NCBI RefSeq assembly: GCF_900129075.1
Contig: NZ_FQVH01000003.1
Span: forward strand, 62,001-126,000
Length of the DNA stretch: 64,000 nt
Source: Caldanaerobius fijiensis DSM 17918
GTDB taxonomy: Bacteria; Bacillota; Thermoanaerobacteria; Thermoanaerobacterales; Caldanaerobiaceae
Direction of reading: 5' to 3'
Part shown: positions 25,925-34,837 of the stretch, in pieces
Numbering within the stretch: position 1 is the stretch's first letter
Layout: the number at the start of each line of letters is the position of its first letter
Program-made: the position numbers and the translations under genes
Notes under the pieces: model-generated
Seen by the model: only the letters and a program-made list of their open reading frames with translations
What the model was told of the DNA's origin: nothing
Databases searched by the model: none

Positions 25925-27702
25925 TGGCAGTCAATAGGTATAATGAAGACGAAGAGCTGGAAAAGCCTTTTAATGCAGAGCAGTTTAAGCGGTTGGTTAA
26001 ATTTGCGCTGCCCTATAAAAAAGAGATTATTTTGTCAGTGATTATGGTGCTTATTGTCACGGTAGGCGGTTTGGCAGGGCCGTATATATTAAAAGTGGCT
26101 ATTGATGATTATATAAGCAGAAAAGATTTAGTAGGCTTGGGGCGCATTTCAATTCTATATATCGCTATAACTTTTACGGTCATGTATTTAAACAGAACCA
26201 GGACATTTATTTTGTCCAAGACTGGGCAACACATCATATTTAATATGAGGCAGCAGTTGTTTGAGCACGTTCAGAGCTTATCATTTAAATTCTTTGACAG
26301 CAGGCCTGCCGGCAAGATAATGATGAGGATAATTAACGATATTAACGCACCTGCTGATCTCATAACAAATGGCTTTGTCAACGTGTTGAGTGACCTTGTT
26401 ACATTGGTAGGTATCATCGTAATAATGGTGAGCATGAACGTAAAGTTGTCCTTGATTACCTTTGCTGTCTTGCCGGTGTTGTTTACTGTAATAACGGTGC
26501 TCAAAAGGCACATAAGGAAAAGATGGTTTGATGTCAGGCAGAAGTCATCAAATATGAATGCATATCTCAATGAGAGCATTCAAGGTATGAAAGTAACTCA
26601 GGCTTTTGCACAGGAGGATGTAAGCGAGGCTAATTTCAATGAGTTAAATGCAGATATAGTGAAGACCTGGATGAAGGCAATAAGGATTAACAACTTTTTT
26701 GGACCCGCTGTCAATATCACCGGAGCCTTGAGCACCATGTTGGTATTTTTTATGGGTTCATACATGTACTATAGAGGGGAAGCAACTATTGGCGTCATAT
26801 TCGCATTTTTAAGCTATATGGGCAGGTTCTGGGGTCCCATAAATGATATAAGTAATATATACAATATGCTTTTGGTCACCATGGCATCTATAGAAAGGGT
26901 ATTTGAGCTGTTTGATCAGACTCCGGATATAGCAGATCTACCGGATGCCAGAGAGCTGCCTAAAATTGAAGGCAAGGTGGAGTTTAAAGACGTTTCTTTC
27001 TACTATGATCCTGAGAAACCGGTCTTAAAGCATGTTAGCTTCACAGTAAAGCCTGGTGAAACCATAGCGCTGGTTGGGCCTACAGGTGCGGGCAAGAGTA
27101 CTATAGTAAATCTTATAAGCCGCTTCTATGACCCTGTAGAAGGGCAGGTATGTATAGATGGTTATGACATAAAGCACGTAACACTGAAATCTTTAAGATC
27201 TCAGATGGGCATTGTATTGCAGGATACATTTATCTTTGCGGGCACCATATATGATAATATCAAATATGGGAAACCCGATGCTACGTATGAGGAGGTTATT
27301 GAAGCTGCTAAGGCTGTCCATGCCCACGATTTCATAATGGAATTTGAAGACGGCTATAATACACAGGTCAACGAGAGAGGGTCCAGGTTGTCTGTTGGCC
27401 AGAGGCAGCTTATATCTTTTGCCAGGACACTGCTGGCAAATCCAAGAATCCTTATATTAGATGAGGCTACATCCAGTATAGATACCCATACCGAGATATT
27501 GGTTCAGCAGGCATTGGAGAAATTGTTAGAAGGTAGAACATCATTTGTTATTGCTCACAGGCTTTCGACTATCAGAAATGCTGACAGGATATTTGTTATA
27601 GATGATGGTCAGATAAAAGAAATGGGTAACCACGAAGAGCTTATGGCTAAAAAAGGCATATACTATGACCTCCAGATGTCGCAGTACAGGTTTGCTGTAT
27701 GA
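25924..27702 (+). CDS. ABC exporter, catalytic-site subunit (BmrD/TM288-like)
   Basis: A 592-aa half transporter with six helices after a 40-residue N-terminal extension. Walker A is PTGAGKST and Walker B ILILDEATSS keeps the catalytic Glu, but the signature is LSVGQRQ rather than LSGGQ. In the heterodimer the normal LSGGQ of the first subunit completes the active site with this Walker A/B, and the other site is inactive. The two genes therefore encode complementary halves of one pump. Confidence 0.93.
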   Translation: MAVNRYNEDEELEKPFNAEQFKRLVKFALPYKKEIILSVIMVLIVTVGGLAGPYILKVAIDDYISRKDLVGLGRISILYIAITFTVMYLNRTRTFILSKTGQHIIFNMRQQLFEHVQSLSFKFFDSRPAGKIMMRIINDINAPADLITNGFVNVLSDLVTLVGIIVIMVSMNVKLSLITFAVLPVLFTVITVLKRHIRKRWFDVRQKSSNMNAYLNESIQGMKVTQAFAQEDVSEANFNELNADIVKTWMKAIRINNFFGPAVNITGALSTMLVFFMGSYMYYRGEATIGVIFAFLSYMGRFWGPINDISNIYNMLLVTMASIERVFELFDQTPDIADLPDARELPKIEGKVEFKDVSFYYDPEKPVLKHVSFTVKPGETIALVGPTGAGKSTIVNLISRFYDPVEGQVCIDGYDIKHVTLKSLRSQMGIVLQDTFIFAGTIYDNIKYGKPDATYEEVIEAAKAVHAHDFIMEFEDGYNTQVNERGSRLSVGQRQLISFARTLLANPRILILDEATSSIDTHTEILVQQALEKLLEGRTSFVIAHRLSTIRNADRIFVIDDGQIKEMGNHEELMAKKGIYYDLQMSQYRFAV

Positions 27703-27728
27703 TAGGTGTCAACAAAATTATGTACTAA

Positions 27729-27945
27729 CTTTGATTTGCAATTTGCAATATTTATAAATAATAAATAGGTTACTTACGAAAAAGTTCAATAGCATCGGCA
27801 AGTGACTTTGAGAGGATGTGCTACGTCAGCATTTCACAAAGTCACTTGCCTCAGAGGTATTCCTTTGGAGTCAGTGAACTTTTTCTCCAGCAACCTATTT
27901 TGTGTATTTGGACAATTTTTGTAGCATTCAAATTGCAAATCAAAG
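27729..27945 (-). repeat. Palindromic MITE-like repeat, copy 1
   Basis: A 217-bp element bounded by a perfect 17-bp terminal inverted repeat (27729-27745 and 27929-27945). Inside, arms carrying ATAGGTTAC.../...AGCAACCTAT and a perfect 14-bp pair GGCAAGTGACTTTG / CAAAGTCACTTGCC make the whole element fold as one long imperfect hairpin. Its reverse complement aligns without gaps over a long stretch to copies 2 and 3. No gene is inside. It fills most of the gap after the ABC exporter. Confidence 0.75.
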
Positions 27946-27973
27946 TATATCAAATGATTTGTGGCAGATTTTG

Positions 27974-27982
27974 TGGTATAAT
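27974..27982 (+). promoter_or_regulatory. Extended -10 promoter of the ThuA-like gene
   Basis: TGGTATAAT at 27974-27982, about 37 bp before the ATG and 29 bp beyond the end of repeat copy 1. No convincing -35. Confidence 0.4.
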
Positions 27983-28018
27983 GGTATATGGGAAATAAAC
28001 ATAAGGGGGCCAAAAAGT

Positions 28019-28735
28019 ATGATAAAGGTTACAGTATGGAATGAATACGTCCACGAGAAGATGGATGCAAATGTGGCATCGATATACCCCGAAGGTATAC
28101 ATGGAGCCATAGCCAAATATCTTAAAGAGCAGCCTGGACTTGAAGTAAGGACAGCGACAATGGATCAGCCAGAGCATGGTCTTACCGACGAGGTTTTAAA
28201 CCAGACTGATGTTCTGATATGGTGGGGACATGTGGCACACCATATGGTAAGCGATGAGGTAGTGGAAAAGGTCTACAATAAGGTGTTAAACGGTATGGGA
28301 CTTATAGTCTTGCATTCAGGCCATTTCTCCAAGATATTCAGGAAGCTTATGGGTACATCCTGTGACCTTAAGTGGAGAGAAGCAGGTGAGAACGAGAGGC
28401 TATGGGTGGTAGAACCAGGGCATCCTATTGCTCGGGGAATAGGGGAGTACATAGATTTGCCCCATGAGGAAATGTATGGCGAACGCTTTGATATACCGGC
28501 TCCTGATGAATTGGTATTTATAAGTTGGTTTAAGGGCGGAGAGGTATTTAGAAGCGGATGCTGCTTCTACAGAGGCAAAGGCAAGATATTCTATTTCAGA
28601 CCGGGTCATGAGTCATTCCCTATATACCACAATGAAAAGATATTAAAGGTTATAGATAATGCGGTTCGCTGGGCAGCACCTATAGAAGGACCTACTCCAA
28701 CATTTGGCAATGTAAAGCCATTGGAGCAGCTGTAG
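28019..28735 (+). CDS. ThuA-like (trehalose utilization domain) protein
   Basis: A 238-aa protein with the class I glutamine amidotransferase-like fold of the ThuA family: [12 protein letters not shown] at the start, [28 protein letters not shown] (the nucleophile-elbow equivalent has Ser-Gly-His rather than Cys) and [18 protein letters not shown] at the end. ThuA is linked to trehalose/maltitol/sucrose catabolism in rhizobia; the reaction is not defined. AAGGGGG precedes ATG 28019; upstream in-frame starts would lie inside the repeat. Confidence 0.85.
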   Translation: MIKVTVWNEYVHEKMDANVASIYPEGIHGAIAKYLKEQPGLEVRTATMDQPEHGLTDEVLNQTDVLIWWGHVAHHMVSDEVVEKVYNKVLNGMGLIVLHSGHFSKIFRKLMGTSCDLKWREAGENERLWVVEPGHPIARGIGEYIDLPHEEMYGERFDIPAPDELVFISWFKGGEVFRSGCCFYRGKGKIFYFRPGHESFPIYHNEKILKVIDNAVRWAAPIEGPTPTFGNVKPLEQL

Positions 28736-28770
28736 CCTGTGGCTCGCGGGTGTCGTAATCTGCGTTTTAT

Positions 28771-28812
28771 GAGGGGCTGATGGAATACAGTCCCTTTTGC
28801 TTTGTTTTTTTA
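28771..28812 (+). terminator. Probable terminator after ThuA-like gene
   Basis: AGGGGCTG and CAGTCCCT (one G:T pair) form a hairpin followed by TTTGCTTTGTTTTTTT. Confidence 0.5.
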
Positions 28813-28846
28813 TGTCACATTTAACCTTTTTCGGAATTACCTTTTT

Positions 28847-28856
28847 GTGATATAAT
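28847..28856 (+). promoter_or_regulatory. Extended -10 promoter
   Basis: TGTGATATAAT ends at 28856 and is followed by ATAATTAAATTAATTA, an A/T palindromic stretch resembling the repeats near the divergent ROK repressor promoter, so it may be an operator. Confidence 0.45.
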
Positions 28857-28888
28857 ATAATTAAATTAATTATGAGAGGAGAAAGAAT

Positions 28889-29869
28889 ATGTTTGAGAGA
28901 TTGGATTTAACTAAGAGCAGGACATTTACGGCCAGAGGAAGGCACAACCTTGTTACGATAGATGATCTCAAGAAACCCGGCATTGATGAAGTGCCTGAGT
29001 ATCACAATCCTGAATTTGATGAGCTTATAGACCGCATTGTAGAGGCTAGAAAAAACGGCCGTCCTGTGATATGGTCAATGGGTGCCCATGTGATAAAATG
29101 CGGCTTATCCAGGTATTTAATCGATTTGATGAAAAGGGGGATTATAACCCATATCGCAGCTAATGGCGCTACCAGCATCCATGATTTTGAGCTTGCATAT
29201 TTAGGAGGGACGTCGGAGCACGTTCCTACGGCTATTGAGGACGGCACTTTTGGGATGTGGGAAGAAACCGGTGCCTGGATGAATGAGGCTATAAAAGAAG
29301 GATACAGCAAAGGCATGGGATATGGTCAGTCGTTAGCTGTCTACATCGAAGAGCATAAAGATCGCTTCCCTTATGCAGATGATTGCGTAGTGTACAATGC
29401 ATATAAGTTGGGCATCCCGGCCACCTATCACATCACCATAGGCACCGATATAATACATGAGCATCCATCGGCAGATTTTGCTGCATTAGGAGGTGCCAGT
29501 GGGATTGATTTTGCTATATACTGCCACAGCATTTCACAGCTGGGTGGAGGAGTGTTCCTGAATTTTGGCTCAGCGGTTACGGGTCCTGAGGTATTTTTGA
29601 AAGCCCTGGCTATCGTGAGAAATCAGGGTTACGATGTGACCAGGTTTACCACAGCTAATTTTGACATTATTCCTCTAGGTGATTACAGAAGCGAAGTGAG
29701 CAAGGATCACTTCCACTACTACTATAGGCCAAGAAAGAATATCGTAAACAGGCCTACCAGCATGGGTGGCAAGGGCTTCTATATCGAAGCCAATCACATG
29801 GTAACAATACCTAACCTGTACAAAAAAGTTATAGAAAAATTGCCCAGTGTTCCACCTGGAGTCAGATGA
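28889..29869 (+). CDS. Conserved protein, possibly deoxyhypusine-synthase-like
   Basis: A 326-aa cytoplasmic protein I recognise only as a conserved bacterial family. It has alpha/beta Rossmann-like blocks: RPVIWSMGAHVIKCGLSRYLIDLMKRG, ITHIAANGATSIHDFELAYLGGTSEHV, and YHITIGTDIIHEHPSADFAALG. The layout is reminiscent of deoxyhypusine-synthase-like NAD-binding proteins, but the catalytic Lys motif of true enzymes is not obvious, and bacteria have no eIF5A. The next gene, a convergent ROK repressor, starts 7 bp past the stop on the other strand, so the two may form a regulated pair. Confidence 0.5.
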   Translation: MFERLDLTKSRTFTARGRHNLVTIDDLKKPGIDEVPEYHNPEFDELIDRIVEARKNGRPVIWSMGAHVIKCGLSRYLIDLMKRGIITHIAANGATSIHDFELAYLGGTSEHVPTAIEDGTFGMWEETGAWMNEAIKEGYSKGMGYGQSLAVYIEEHKDRFPYADDCVVYNAYKLGIPATYHITIGTDIIHEHPSADFAALGGASGIDFAIYCHSISQLGGGVFLNFGSAVTGPEVFLKALAIVRNQGYDVTRFTTANFDIIPLGDYRSEVSKDHFHYYYRPRKNIVNRPTSMGGKGFYIEANHMVTIPNLYKKVIEKLPSVPPGVR

Positions 29870-29876
29870 ATTACCA

Positions 29877-31049
29877 CTAATCGCTCAGTACTAAGGCACC
29901 GCTGAGGAGTTTGTCGAAAACCAATGTGGCAGCTCCTAACACTGGTGCTTTTTTTGCAATGGTGGATGTGGCGACCTTTACCTTATGGACATTGCGATTT
30001 ATAAAGCGCTGGTCTATAACCTTCTGTATATAATCTGTTACCAGGTTGGAGGCCAGTGCGATATCGCTGCCGAGGAAAATGGCCTCAGGGTCAAAGGCGT
30101 TTGCAATGCTTATTGAAGCGGCTGAGAGGTATTTTGATATTATATCTATTTGCTCTTTCATAAACTTGTTGCCTTGTCTGGCATTCTTTACTATATCTGC
30201 CCACGTGATGCCATCGGTATGTAATTCGGAGCGCACCCTTTCAACCACCTGGGGGATTGTGGCGTAAAGTTCCAGGCATCCCCGGTTACCGCAATCGCAT
30301 TGTGGACCATTTATATCTATGGTGATGTGGCCCAATTCGCAACCATGACCTGTTCCTCCTCGGAATATTTTATCGCCTATAACTACGCCGGCACCTATAC
30401 CCTCATCGACGATCATATAGATATAATTTTCAACGTTTCTCGCTTCACCAAAGTATTTTTCTGCCAGGGCACAAGCATTAGCTACATTATCGCTGTAGAT
30501 GGTGAGTCCATAGCTTCCAATAGCTGATTTTAAATCGGTGTTTTCCCAACCCTTAAAATTTGGCGGATTTATTATAATGCCTTTCTCGGCATCTACAGGG
30601 CCGGGCGTGCCAACGCCTATACCAATGATCTTTTTTGATGTATTTTTTATAATATTCCCGATTATGTCATTTATAGCGTTTAAGGTGTTTTCCTTATTTT
30701 CAACAGTATGGGTATCATTTTTGTATTCAAAGAGTATTTCACCGTTCATGTTGACGAGGGCTACTGCAAAACCATATCTTGATATGTTTATACCGATGGC
30801 GTGCAGATAACTGGAGTTAAGTTCCAAAGATATCGGCCTGCGGCCACTGGTTGTTTCTTCAGGCCCCAGTTCGTTGACAAGATTCCCCTTAATTAAATCA
30901 TTTATGATATTGGTTATGGTTGGCTGGGTTAAACCTGTCATATTGGCCAGATCTATACGGGAAAGAGGTCCTTTAAAGTACAGAAGCCTCATTATAAGAG
31001 CTCTGTTTAAAATCTTGACGTTGCTGAGATTGCTTCCTTTAAACTTCAT
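29877..31049 (-). CDS. ROK family transcriptional repressor (XylR/NagC type)
   Basis: A 390-aa sugar-responsive repressor. Residues about 10-60 form a winged helix-turn-helix (GPLSRIDLANMTGLTQPTITNIINDL). The ROK kinase-like domain follows with IGIGVGTPGPVD, the DN catalytic pair in YSDNVANACALAE and the zinc motif CDCGNRGCLE. Such proteins bind sugars or sugar phosphates and control catabolic genes. It is encoded tail to tail with the 28889 gene, and its own promoter carries tandem repeats, suggesting autoregulation. Confidence 0.92.
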   Translation of the reverse strand: MKFKGSNLSNVKILNRALIMRLLYFKGPLSRIDLANMTGLTQPTITNIINDLIKGNLVNELGPEETTSGRRPISLELNSSYLHAIGINISRYGFAVALVNMNGEILFEYKNDTHTVENKENTLNAINDIIGNIIKNTSKKIIGIGVGTPGPVDAEKGIIINPPNFKGWENTDLKSAIGSYGLTIYSDNVANACALAEKYFGEARNVENYIYMIVDEGIGAGVVIGDKIFRGGTGHGCELGHITIDINGPQCDCGNRGCLELYATIPQVVERVRSELHTDGITWADIVKNARQGNKFMKEQIDIISKYLSAASISIANAFDPEAIFLGSDIALASNLVTDYIQKVIDQRFINRNVHKVKVATSTIAKKAPVLGAATLVFDKLLSGALVLSD

Positions 31050-31081
31050 TTCACTACTCCTTTGTCATATTATTTAATTAA

Positions 31082-31104
31082 GTATATTAAGTATATTAAT
31101 TATA
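31082..31104 (-). promoter_or_regulatory. ROK gene promoter with tandem operator-like repeats
   Basis: On the minus strand TGATATAAT (-10 at 31099-31104) is followed by two tandem TTAATATAC units (31082-31099) and then TTAATTAAA, between the -10 and the ribosome site AAAGGAG. This is the position expected for an autoregulatory operator. Confidence 0.45.
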
Positions 31105-31144
31105 TCATATTGTATGTGAGTTGGCTATAAAATCTGCATAACAA

Positions 31145-31170
31145 AAGACCTCTGAATATTCAGAGGTCTT
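31145..31170 (-). terminator. Terminator of melA
   Basis: AAGACCTCTGAATATTCAGAGGTCTT is a perfect palindrome, given here by its arms AAGACCTCTGAA and TTCAGAGGTCTT. On the minus strand it runs into TTTTGTTA, downstream of melA. Confidence 0.75.
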
Positions 31171-31199
31171 GAATATGAGACTTATTTGTGGTTTTCACA

Positions 31200-32501
31200 T
31201 TATTTAAATTTCGGTAACCAGTCGCCGTGAGCCTCTATGAGGTCGTCGCACATGGCTCTAATTTCGTCAATGGTGAGCTCCGCCGCTGTGTGAGGATCCA
31301 TCATCGCAGCCATGTAGATGTAGTCTTTTTTGAGCGTAAATGCGGCTTCTAAGGTGAGCAGCTGCACATTTATGTTGGTCCTGTTGATGGCGGCACATTG
31401 CTGCGGCAGGTCTCCTACATAGCATGGATTTACACCATTCCTGTCTACCATGCAGGGTACCTCTACGATGGCATCACTGGGCAAGTTAGTAATAAGGCCT
31501 GTGTTGAGCACATTGCCGTGGATTCTATATGGCTTATCTGTGAGCATGGCCTCCATTATGTATGCTGCAAACTCGTGGGTCTTGTGGTGTTCTATATTTT
31601 TGTTGTTTACAAGATTTTCTCTCATGGCTTCCCAGCCTTTGATCTGGTTTACACACCTTCTGGGGTACTCATCCAGAGGAATATTAAACCTCTCTATCAG
31701 TTCAGGATGGGTGCTCTTGATAAACCATGGCACATATTCGGCGTTGTGCTCGCTGGACTCTGTTACATAATAGCCAAACTGCCTCATTATCTCGTAGCGC
31801 ACCATATCGTTGTGCGGTGTTGGCCTGCTGAAGGCTTTTTCTTTGATTTCGGGGTACAGGTCTTTTCCGTCCCTGGTGATCTCTAAAAGCCAGGCCTGGT
31901 GGTTGATTCCTGCGATTTTCCACTGTACATTTTCAGTGCTTATGCCCAGCGGCTCCAAAAGCCCCGGCACGCAGCCCTGAACGCTGTGGCAAAGTCCTAC
32001 TGTCTTTACGCCAAACCTTATAAGGGCGCCAGTCAACATGGCCATGGGATTGGTGTAGTTTAAAAACCAGGCGTCAGGGCATACCTCAGCCATATCGTCG
32101 GCAAATTCTTTAAGAACGGGGATGGTCCTCAACGCCCTAAATATACCGCCGATTCCCAGGGTATCGGCAATGGTCTGCCTCAGGCCGTATTTCTTAGGGA
32201 CCTCAAAGTCTATGACGGTGCAGGGCTCATAACCGCCCACTTGGATGGCGTTGACCACGAAGTCGGCACCTCTTAAGGCTTCTTTTCTGTTTTCTACGCC
32301 AAGGTATGCTTTTATTTTAGCATGTCCCCCGTAGTTTTCATTTATGTTGTTGAGCATCATCTCAGAGTCTTTAAGCCTTTGAGGATCGATGTCATATAAG
32401 GCGATCTCGCATCCCTGCAATGCAGGCGTGAGAATCACATCGCCCAGCACGTTTTTGGCAAAGACGGTGCTTCCAGCACCCATAAATGTGATCTTAGGCA
32501 T
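31200..32501 (-). CDS. melA: Alpha-galactosidase, GH4 family (MelA)
   Basis: A 433-aa NAD+- and Mn2+-dependent glycosidase. The N-terminal Rossmann motif is ITFMGAGSTVFAKNVLGD; GGYEPCTVIDFEVPKKYGL, the metal Cys in GLCHSVQG, GINHQAWLLE and SSEHNAEYVPWF are as in MelA of Escherichia coli, and the C-terminus DPHTAAELTIDEI...LIEAHGDWLP also matches. GH4 enzymes oxidise C3 of the sugar transiently. It releases galactose from melibiose or raffinose-type sugars in the cytoplasm. AAGGGGG lies before the ATG. It is divergent from an AraC-type regulator. Confidence 0.92.
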   Translation of the reverse strand: MPKITFMGAGSTVFAKNVLGDVILTPALQGCEIALYDIDPQRLKDSEMMLNNINENYGGHAKIKAYLGVENRKEALRGADFVVNAIQVGGYEPCTVIDFEVPKKYGLRQTIADTLGIGGIFRALRTIPVLKEFADDMAEVCPDAWFLNYTNPMAMLTGALIRFGVKTVGLCHSVQGCVPGLLEPLGISTENVQWKIAGINHQAWLLEITRDGKDLYPEIKEKAFSRPTPHNDMVRYEIMRQFGYYVTESSEHNAEYVPWFIKSTHPELIERFNIPLDEYPRRCVNQIKGWEAMRENLVNNKNIEHHKTHEFAAYIMEAMLTDKPYRIHGNVLNTGLITNLPSDAIVEVPCMVDRNGVNPCYVGDLPQQCAAINRTNINVQLLTLEAAFTLKKDYIYMAAMMDPHTAAELTIDEIRAMCDDLIEAHGDWLPKFK

Positions 32502-32540
32502 ATAAAAACCCCCTTGCGATCAAACGATTTCTCGAGACAA

Positions 32541-32569
32541 ATTATAACTGTATACGGTAGAAAATCCAA
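32541..32569 (-). promoter_or_regulatory. melA promoter
   Basis: On the minus strand TTGGAT (32564-32569), 17 bp spacer, TATAAT (32541-32546). Weak -35 and perfect -10 fit an activator-dependent promoter. Confidence 0.5.
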
Positions 32570-32590
32570 TGACTTGATGCGGAATAAATA

Positions 32591-32599
32591 TGGTATAAT
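32591..32599 (+). promoter_or_regulatory. Extended -10 promoter of the AraC-type regulator
   Basis: TGGTATAAT at 32591-32599, 22 bp before the ATG. It lies back to back with the melA promoter in a 120-bp intergenic region, where one activator could control both. Confidence 0.5.
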
Positions 32600-32621
32600 G
32601 TGAGATAGAGGAGATGGATGT

Positions 32622-33434
32622 ATGTACGATTTTCACACAAATTTAAGAGAAGGTATTGATTTATGCGTATACCACTGCGGCATGGAAGAATGTGAGCCGG
32701 GCCACTCCTACGGGCCTGCTGTAAGAGACCATTTTCTTATACATTACATATTAGATGGGCAAGGGAAATTCCATATCGACGGGAAGGTATACACTCTCCA
32801 CAAGAATCAGGGATTTCTCATATGCCCTGATATAGTCACTTATTACGAAGCTGATAGAGAAAACCCATGGACATACACGTGGGTAGGGTTTCAGGGCATC
32901 AAGGCTGAGATGTATTTAAAGTACGCAGGGCTTACGCGAGAAAATCCTATATTTACTTACGACAAAGGGGATTACGTAAAGGAATGTTTTTCTAAAATGA
33001 TAGATGCCTCTAAGCTGAAAAGAGGCGGCGAGATACGCCTTCAGGGTCTTTTATACCTATTTCTCTCAGAGCTCATAGAGACAGCCGATGGATATGCTGA
33101 GGCAGGCGAAAAACAGCAGGAGGTGTACATTAGAAAGGCTATTCAGTACATAGAGATGAACTATTCTAGGGATATAAGCGTAATGGAACTGGCAAGGCAC
33201 ATAGGCCTTGATAGGAGCTATTTATGCTCGCTGTTTAAAGAGTATCTTAAAGTATCCCCTCGAGAGTACCTTATAAAATACAGGATGGATAAGGCTTGTG
33301 ATCTTATGAAAAACCCTTCGCTGTCCATAAGCGATGTGGCTCGCTCAGTAGGCTACAGCGATCCGCTGGGTTTTTCCAAGATGTTTAAGAAAGTAAAGGG
33401 GTGTAGTCCGAAGAAGTATAGGAGAAGGTATTGA
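32622..33434 (+). CDS. AraC family transcriptional regulator
   Basis: A 270-aa regulator: N-terminal cupin sugar-binding domain (about 10-110, DHFLIHYILDGQGKFHIDGKVYTLHKNQGFLICP) and C-terminal double helix-turn-helix (about 170-268, ISVMELARHIGLDRSYLCSLFKEYLKVSPREYLIKYRM and SISDVARSVGYSDPLGFSKMFKKVKGCSPKKYRR). Divergence from melA makes it a likely activator of alpha-galactoside use, like MsmR/RafR. It is close to the AraC-type cupin regulators of clostridia. Confidence 0.92.
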   Translation: MYDFHTNLREGIDLCVYHCGMEECEPGHSYGPAVRDHFLIHYILDGQGKFHIDGKVYTLHKNQGFLICPDIVTYYEADRENPWTYTWVGFQGIKAEMYLKYAGLTRENPIFTYDKGDYVKECFSKMIDASKLKRGGEIRLQGLLYLFLSELIETADGYAEAGEKQQEVYIRKAIQYIEMNYSRDISVMELARHIGLDRSYLCSLFKEYLKVSPREYLIKYRMDKACDLMKNPSLSISDVARSVGYSDPLGFSKMFKKVKGCSPKKYRRRY

Positions 33435-33453
33435 TTATATTTCAAAACACCTA

Positions 33454-33480
33454 TAAAGTTTTATGAGATATTTACGATAA
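33454..33480 (+). promoter_or_regulatory. Sigma-28 promoter of flagellin
   Basis: TAAA (33454-33457), 17 bp, CGATAA (33475-33480), equal to TAAA-N15-TACGATAA against consensus TAAA-N15-GCCGATAA. A 63-bp leader with GGGAGGAAGAG follows. Confidence 0.85.
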
Positions 33481-33542
33481 ATATTAGTGAAAGAAAGAGG
33501 CAGTTAGCCAACTGTAAAAATACATAAGGGAGGAAGAGAAGG

Positions 33543-34397
33543 ATGATAATAAACCATAACTTAAGCGCATTAAATGCGTGGAGGCAACTTTCAGTTAACA
33601 ATATGAATACACAGAAAGCCTTAGAAAAACTCTCATCAGGTTACAGGATCAACAGGGCGGGCGACGATGCAGCAGGATTGGCTATATCCGAAAAAATGAG
33701 AGCGCAGATCAGAGGTTTGGAACAGGCTACAAGAAATGCTCAAGATGGTATATCTTTGATCCAGACAGCTGAAGGTGCATTAAATGAAACACATGCAATA
33801 CTTCAGAGAATGAGAGAATTAACAGTTCAAGCGGCAAACAGTACAAACACTCTTACTGATAGGCAAAATATTCAAAAGGAGATTGACCAACTTAAGAATG
33901 AAATAAATAGGATTGCTTCAACAACCCAATTTAACACTCGAAATCTTTTAAATGGTTCTTTGGCTGCTGGTAAAGCTACACTTACATTTCAGATTGGTGC
34001 TAATAGCCAACAAGTACTTAAATTAAATATAGCTACAATGACTGCAGTAGCGTTGAAAGGTACTGCTACTGGGGCTAAATCAATGGCAAGTATTAATGTA
34101 GCTACTAATAATGCTTCTGTTATTAGTGCCCAGATTAATTCTATCGATGCTGCAATAAATAAAGTATCTGGTCAAAGGGCTGATCTTGGTGCGGTACAAA
34201 ATAGGCTTGAACATACGATAAACAACCTTGGCACAGCATCAGAAAACTTAACAGCAGCTGAATCGCGTATAAGAGATGTTGATATGGCAAAAGAAATGAT
34301 GGAATTCACAAAAGACAACATACTAAACCAGGCAGCAACAGCAATGCTTGCTCAAGCGAATCAACTGCCACAAACAGTTTTGCAATTACTCAGATAA
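33543..34397 (+). CDS. hag: Flagellin
   Basis: A 284-aa flagellin made of little more than the D0/D1 core. The N-terminus [53 protein letters not shown] and C-terminus [46 protein letters not shown] are canonical; the central part (about 140-225) is short and rich in Ser/Thr/Ala/Asn, offering O-glycosylation sites. Export depends on FliS encoded at 6.2 kb. The gene opens the glycosylation island, whose products probably decorate it. Confidence 0.96.
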   Translation: MIINHNLSALNAWRQLSVNNMNTQKALEKLSSGYRINRAGDDAAGLAISEKMRAQIRGLEQATRNAQDGISLIQTAEGALNETHAILQRMRELTVQAANSTNTLTDRQNIQKEIDQLKNEINRIASTTQFNTRNLLNGSLAAGKATLTFQIGANSQQVLKLNIATMTAVALKGTATGAKSMASINVATNNASVISAQINSIDAAINKVSGQRADLGAVQNRLEHTINNLGTASENLTAAESRIRDVDMAKEMMEFTKDNILNQAATAMLAQANQLPQTVLQLLR

Positions 34398-34403
34398 TAT
34401 AAG

Positions 34404-34440
34404 AGGGAGGTTTTACCTCCCTTAAATTATATTTATTTTT
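34404..34440 (+). terminator. Hairpin after flagellin
   Basis: AGGGAGG (34404-34410) and CCTCCCT (34416-34422) form a hairpin, followed by an interrupted A/T tract ending in five T. It overlaps the -35 of the next sigma-28 promoter. Confidence 0.5.
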
Positions 34441-34448
34441 GCCGATAG
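34423..34448 (+). promoter_or_regulatory. Sigma-28 promoter of the glycosylation operon
   Basis: TAAA (34423-34426), 14 bp, GCCGATAG (34441-34448). The -10 is near perfect; the spacer is one base short of the consensus. It is 36 bp before the 117-aa protein gene. Confidence 0.7.
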
Positions 34449-34483
34449 AATATATAAAACAAATAAATCGTGGAGGTATTAAA

Positions 34484-34837
34484 ATGGCTAATGAACTTAT
34501 GAAGGAAACAATGGAAGAGAGTTTTAAGTATATACCGAAATTGATAAATGGAATTGACAAAGAAATAGAGTATATTAATAATGGAGAATATACAGATGCC
34601 CTATCTTTATTAACATATATACTTGAAGGGTTAGGTTGGTCGATACAAGCTATTACTTTAACTGCACCACTTCATGGTTTTAGCATAGATATTTCAAAAA
34701 CTAATGAAAGCTTGAATGTGTTACTCTCAGCTATTGAGAGTTCAGATTACCAATTAATATCTGATGTATTAAATTACGAAATTAAAGATGTTTTGCGTGG
34801 ATACATGAACCATGTCAAAAAAGGAGAGCTTAACTGA
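34484..34837 (+). CDS. Uncharacterised 117-aa protein, flagellar island
   Basis: I do not recognise this family. It is acidic and helical, without signal peptide or membrane segment, and resembles in size and helicity the small flagellar export chaperones. It has a sigma-28 promoter upstream, GGAGGT before ATG 34484 and ends with an ATGA overlap with the Maf gene, so it is made with flagellin-modifying enzymes. A role as chaperone or adaptor of flagellin or Maf is inference. Confidence 0.7.
   Translation: MANELMKETMEESFKYIPKLINGIDKEIEYINNGEYTDALSLLTYILEGLGWSIQAITLTAPLHGFSIDISKTNESLNVLLSAIESSDYQLISDVLNYEIKDVLRGYMNHVKKGELN

Noticed and set aside
27816-27998. Short plus-strand ORF in the gap before the ThuA-like gene
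   Set aside because: It lies within palindromic repeat copy 1 and its border, with no ribosome site; it is an accident of the repeat.
28740-28888. Possible small RNA or riboswitch before the 326-aa gene
   Set aside because: Only a simple terminator-like hairpin and a promoter are visible; no conserved riboswitch motif.
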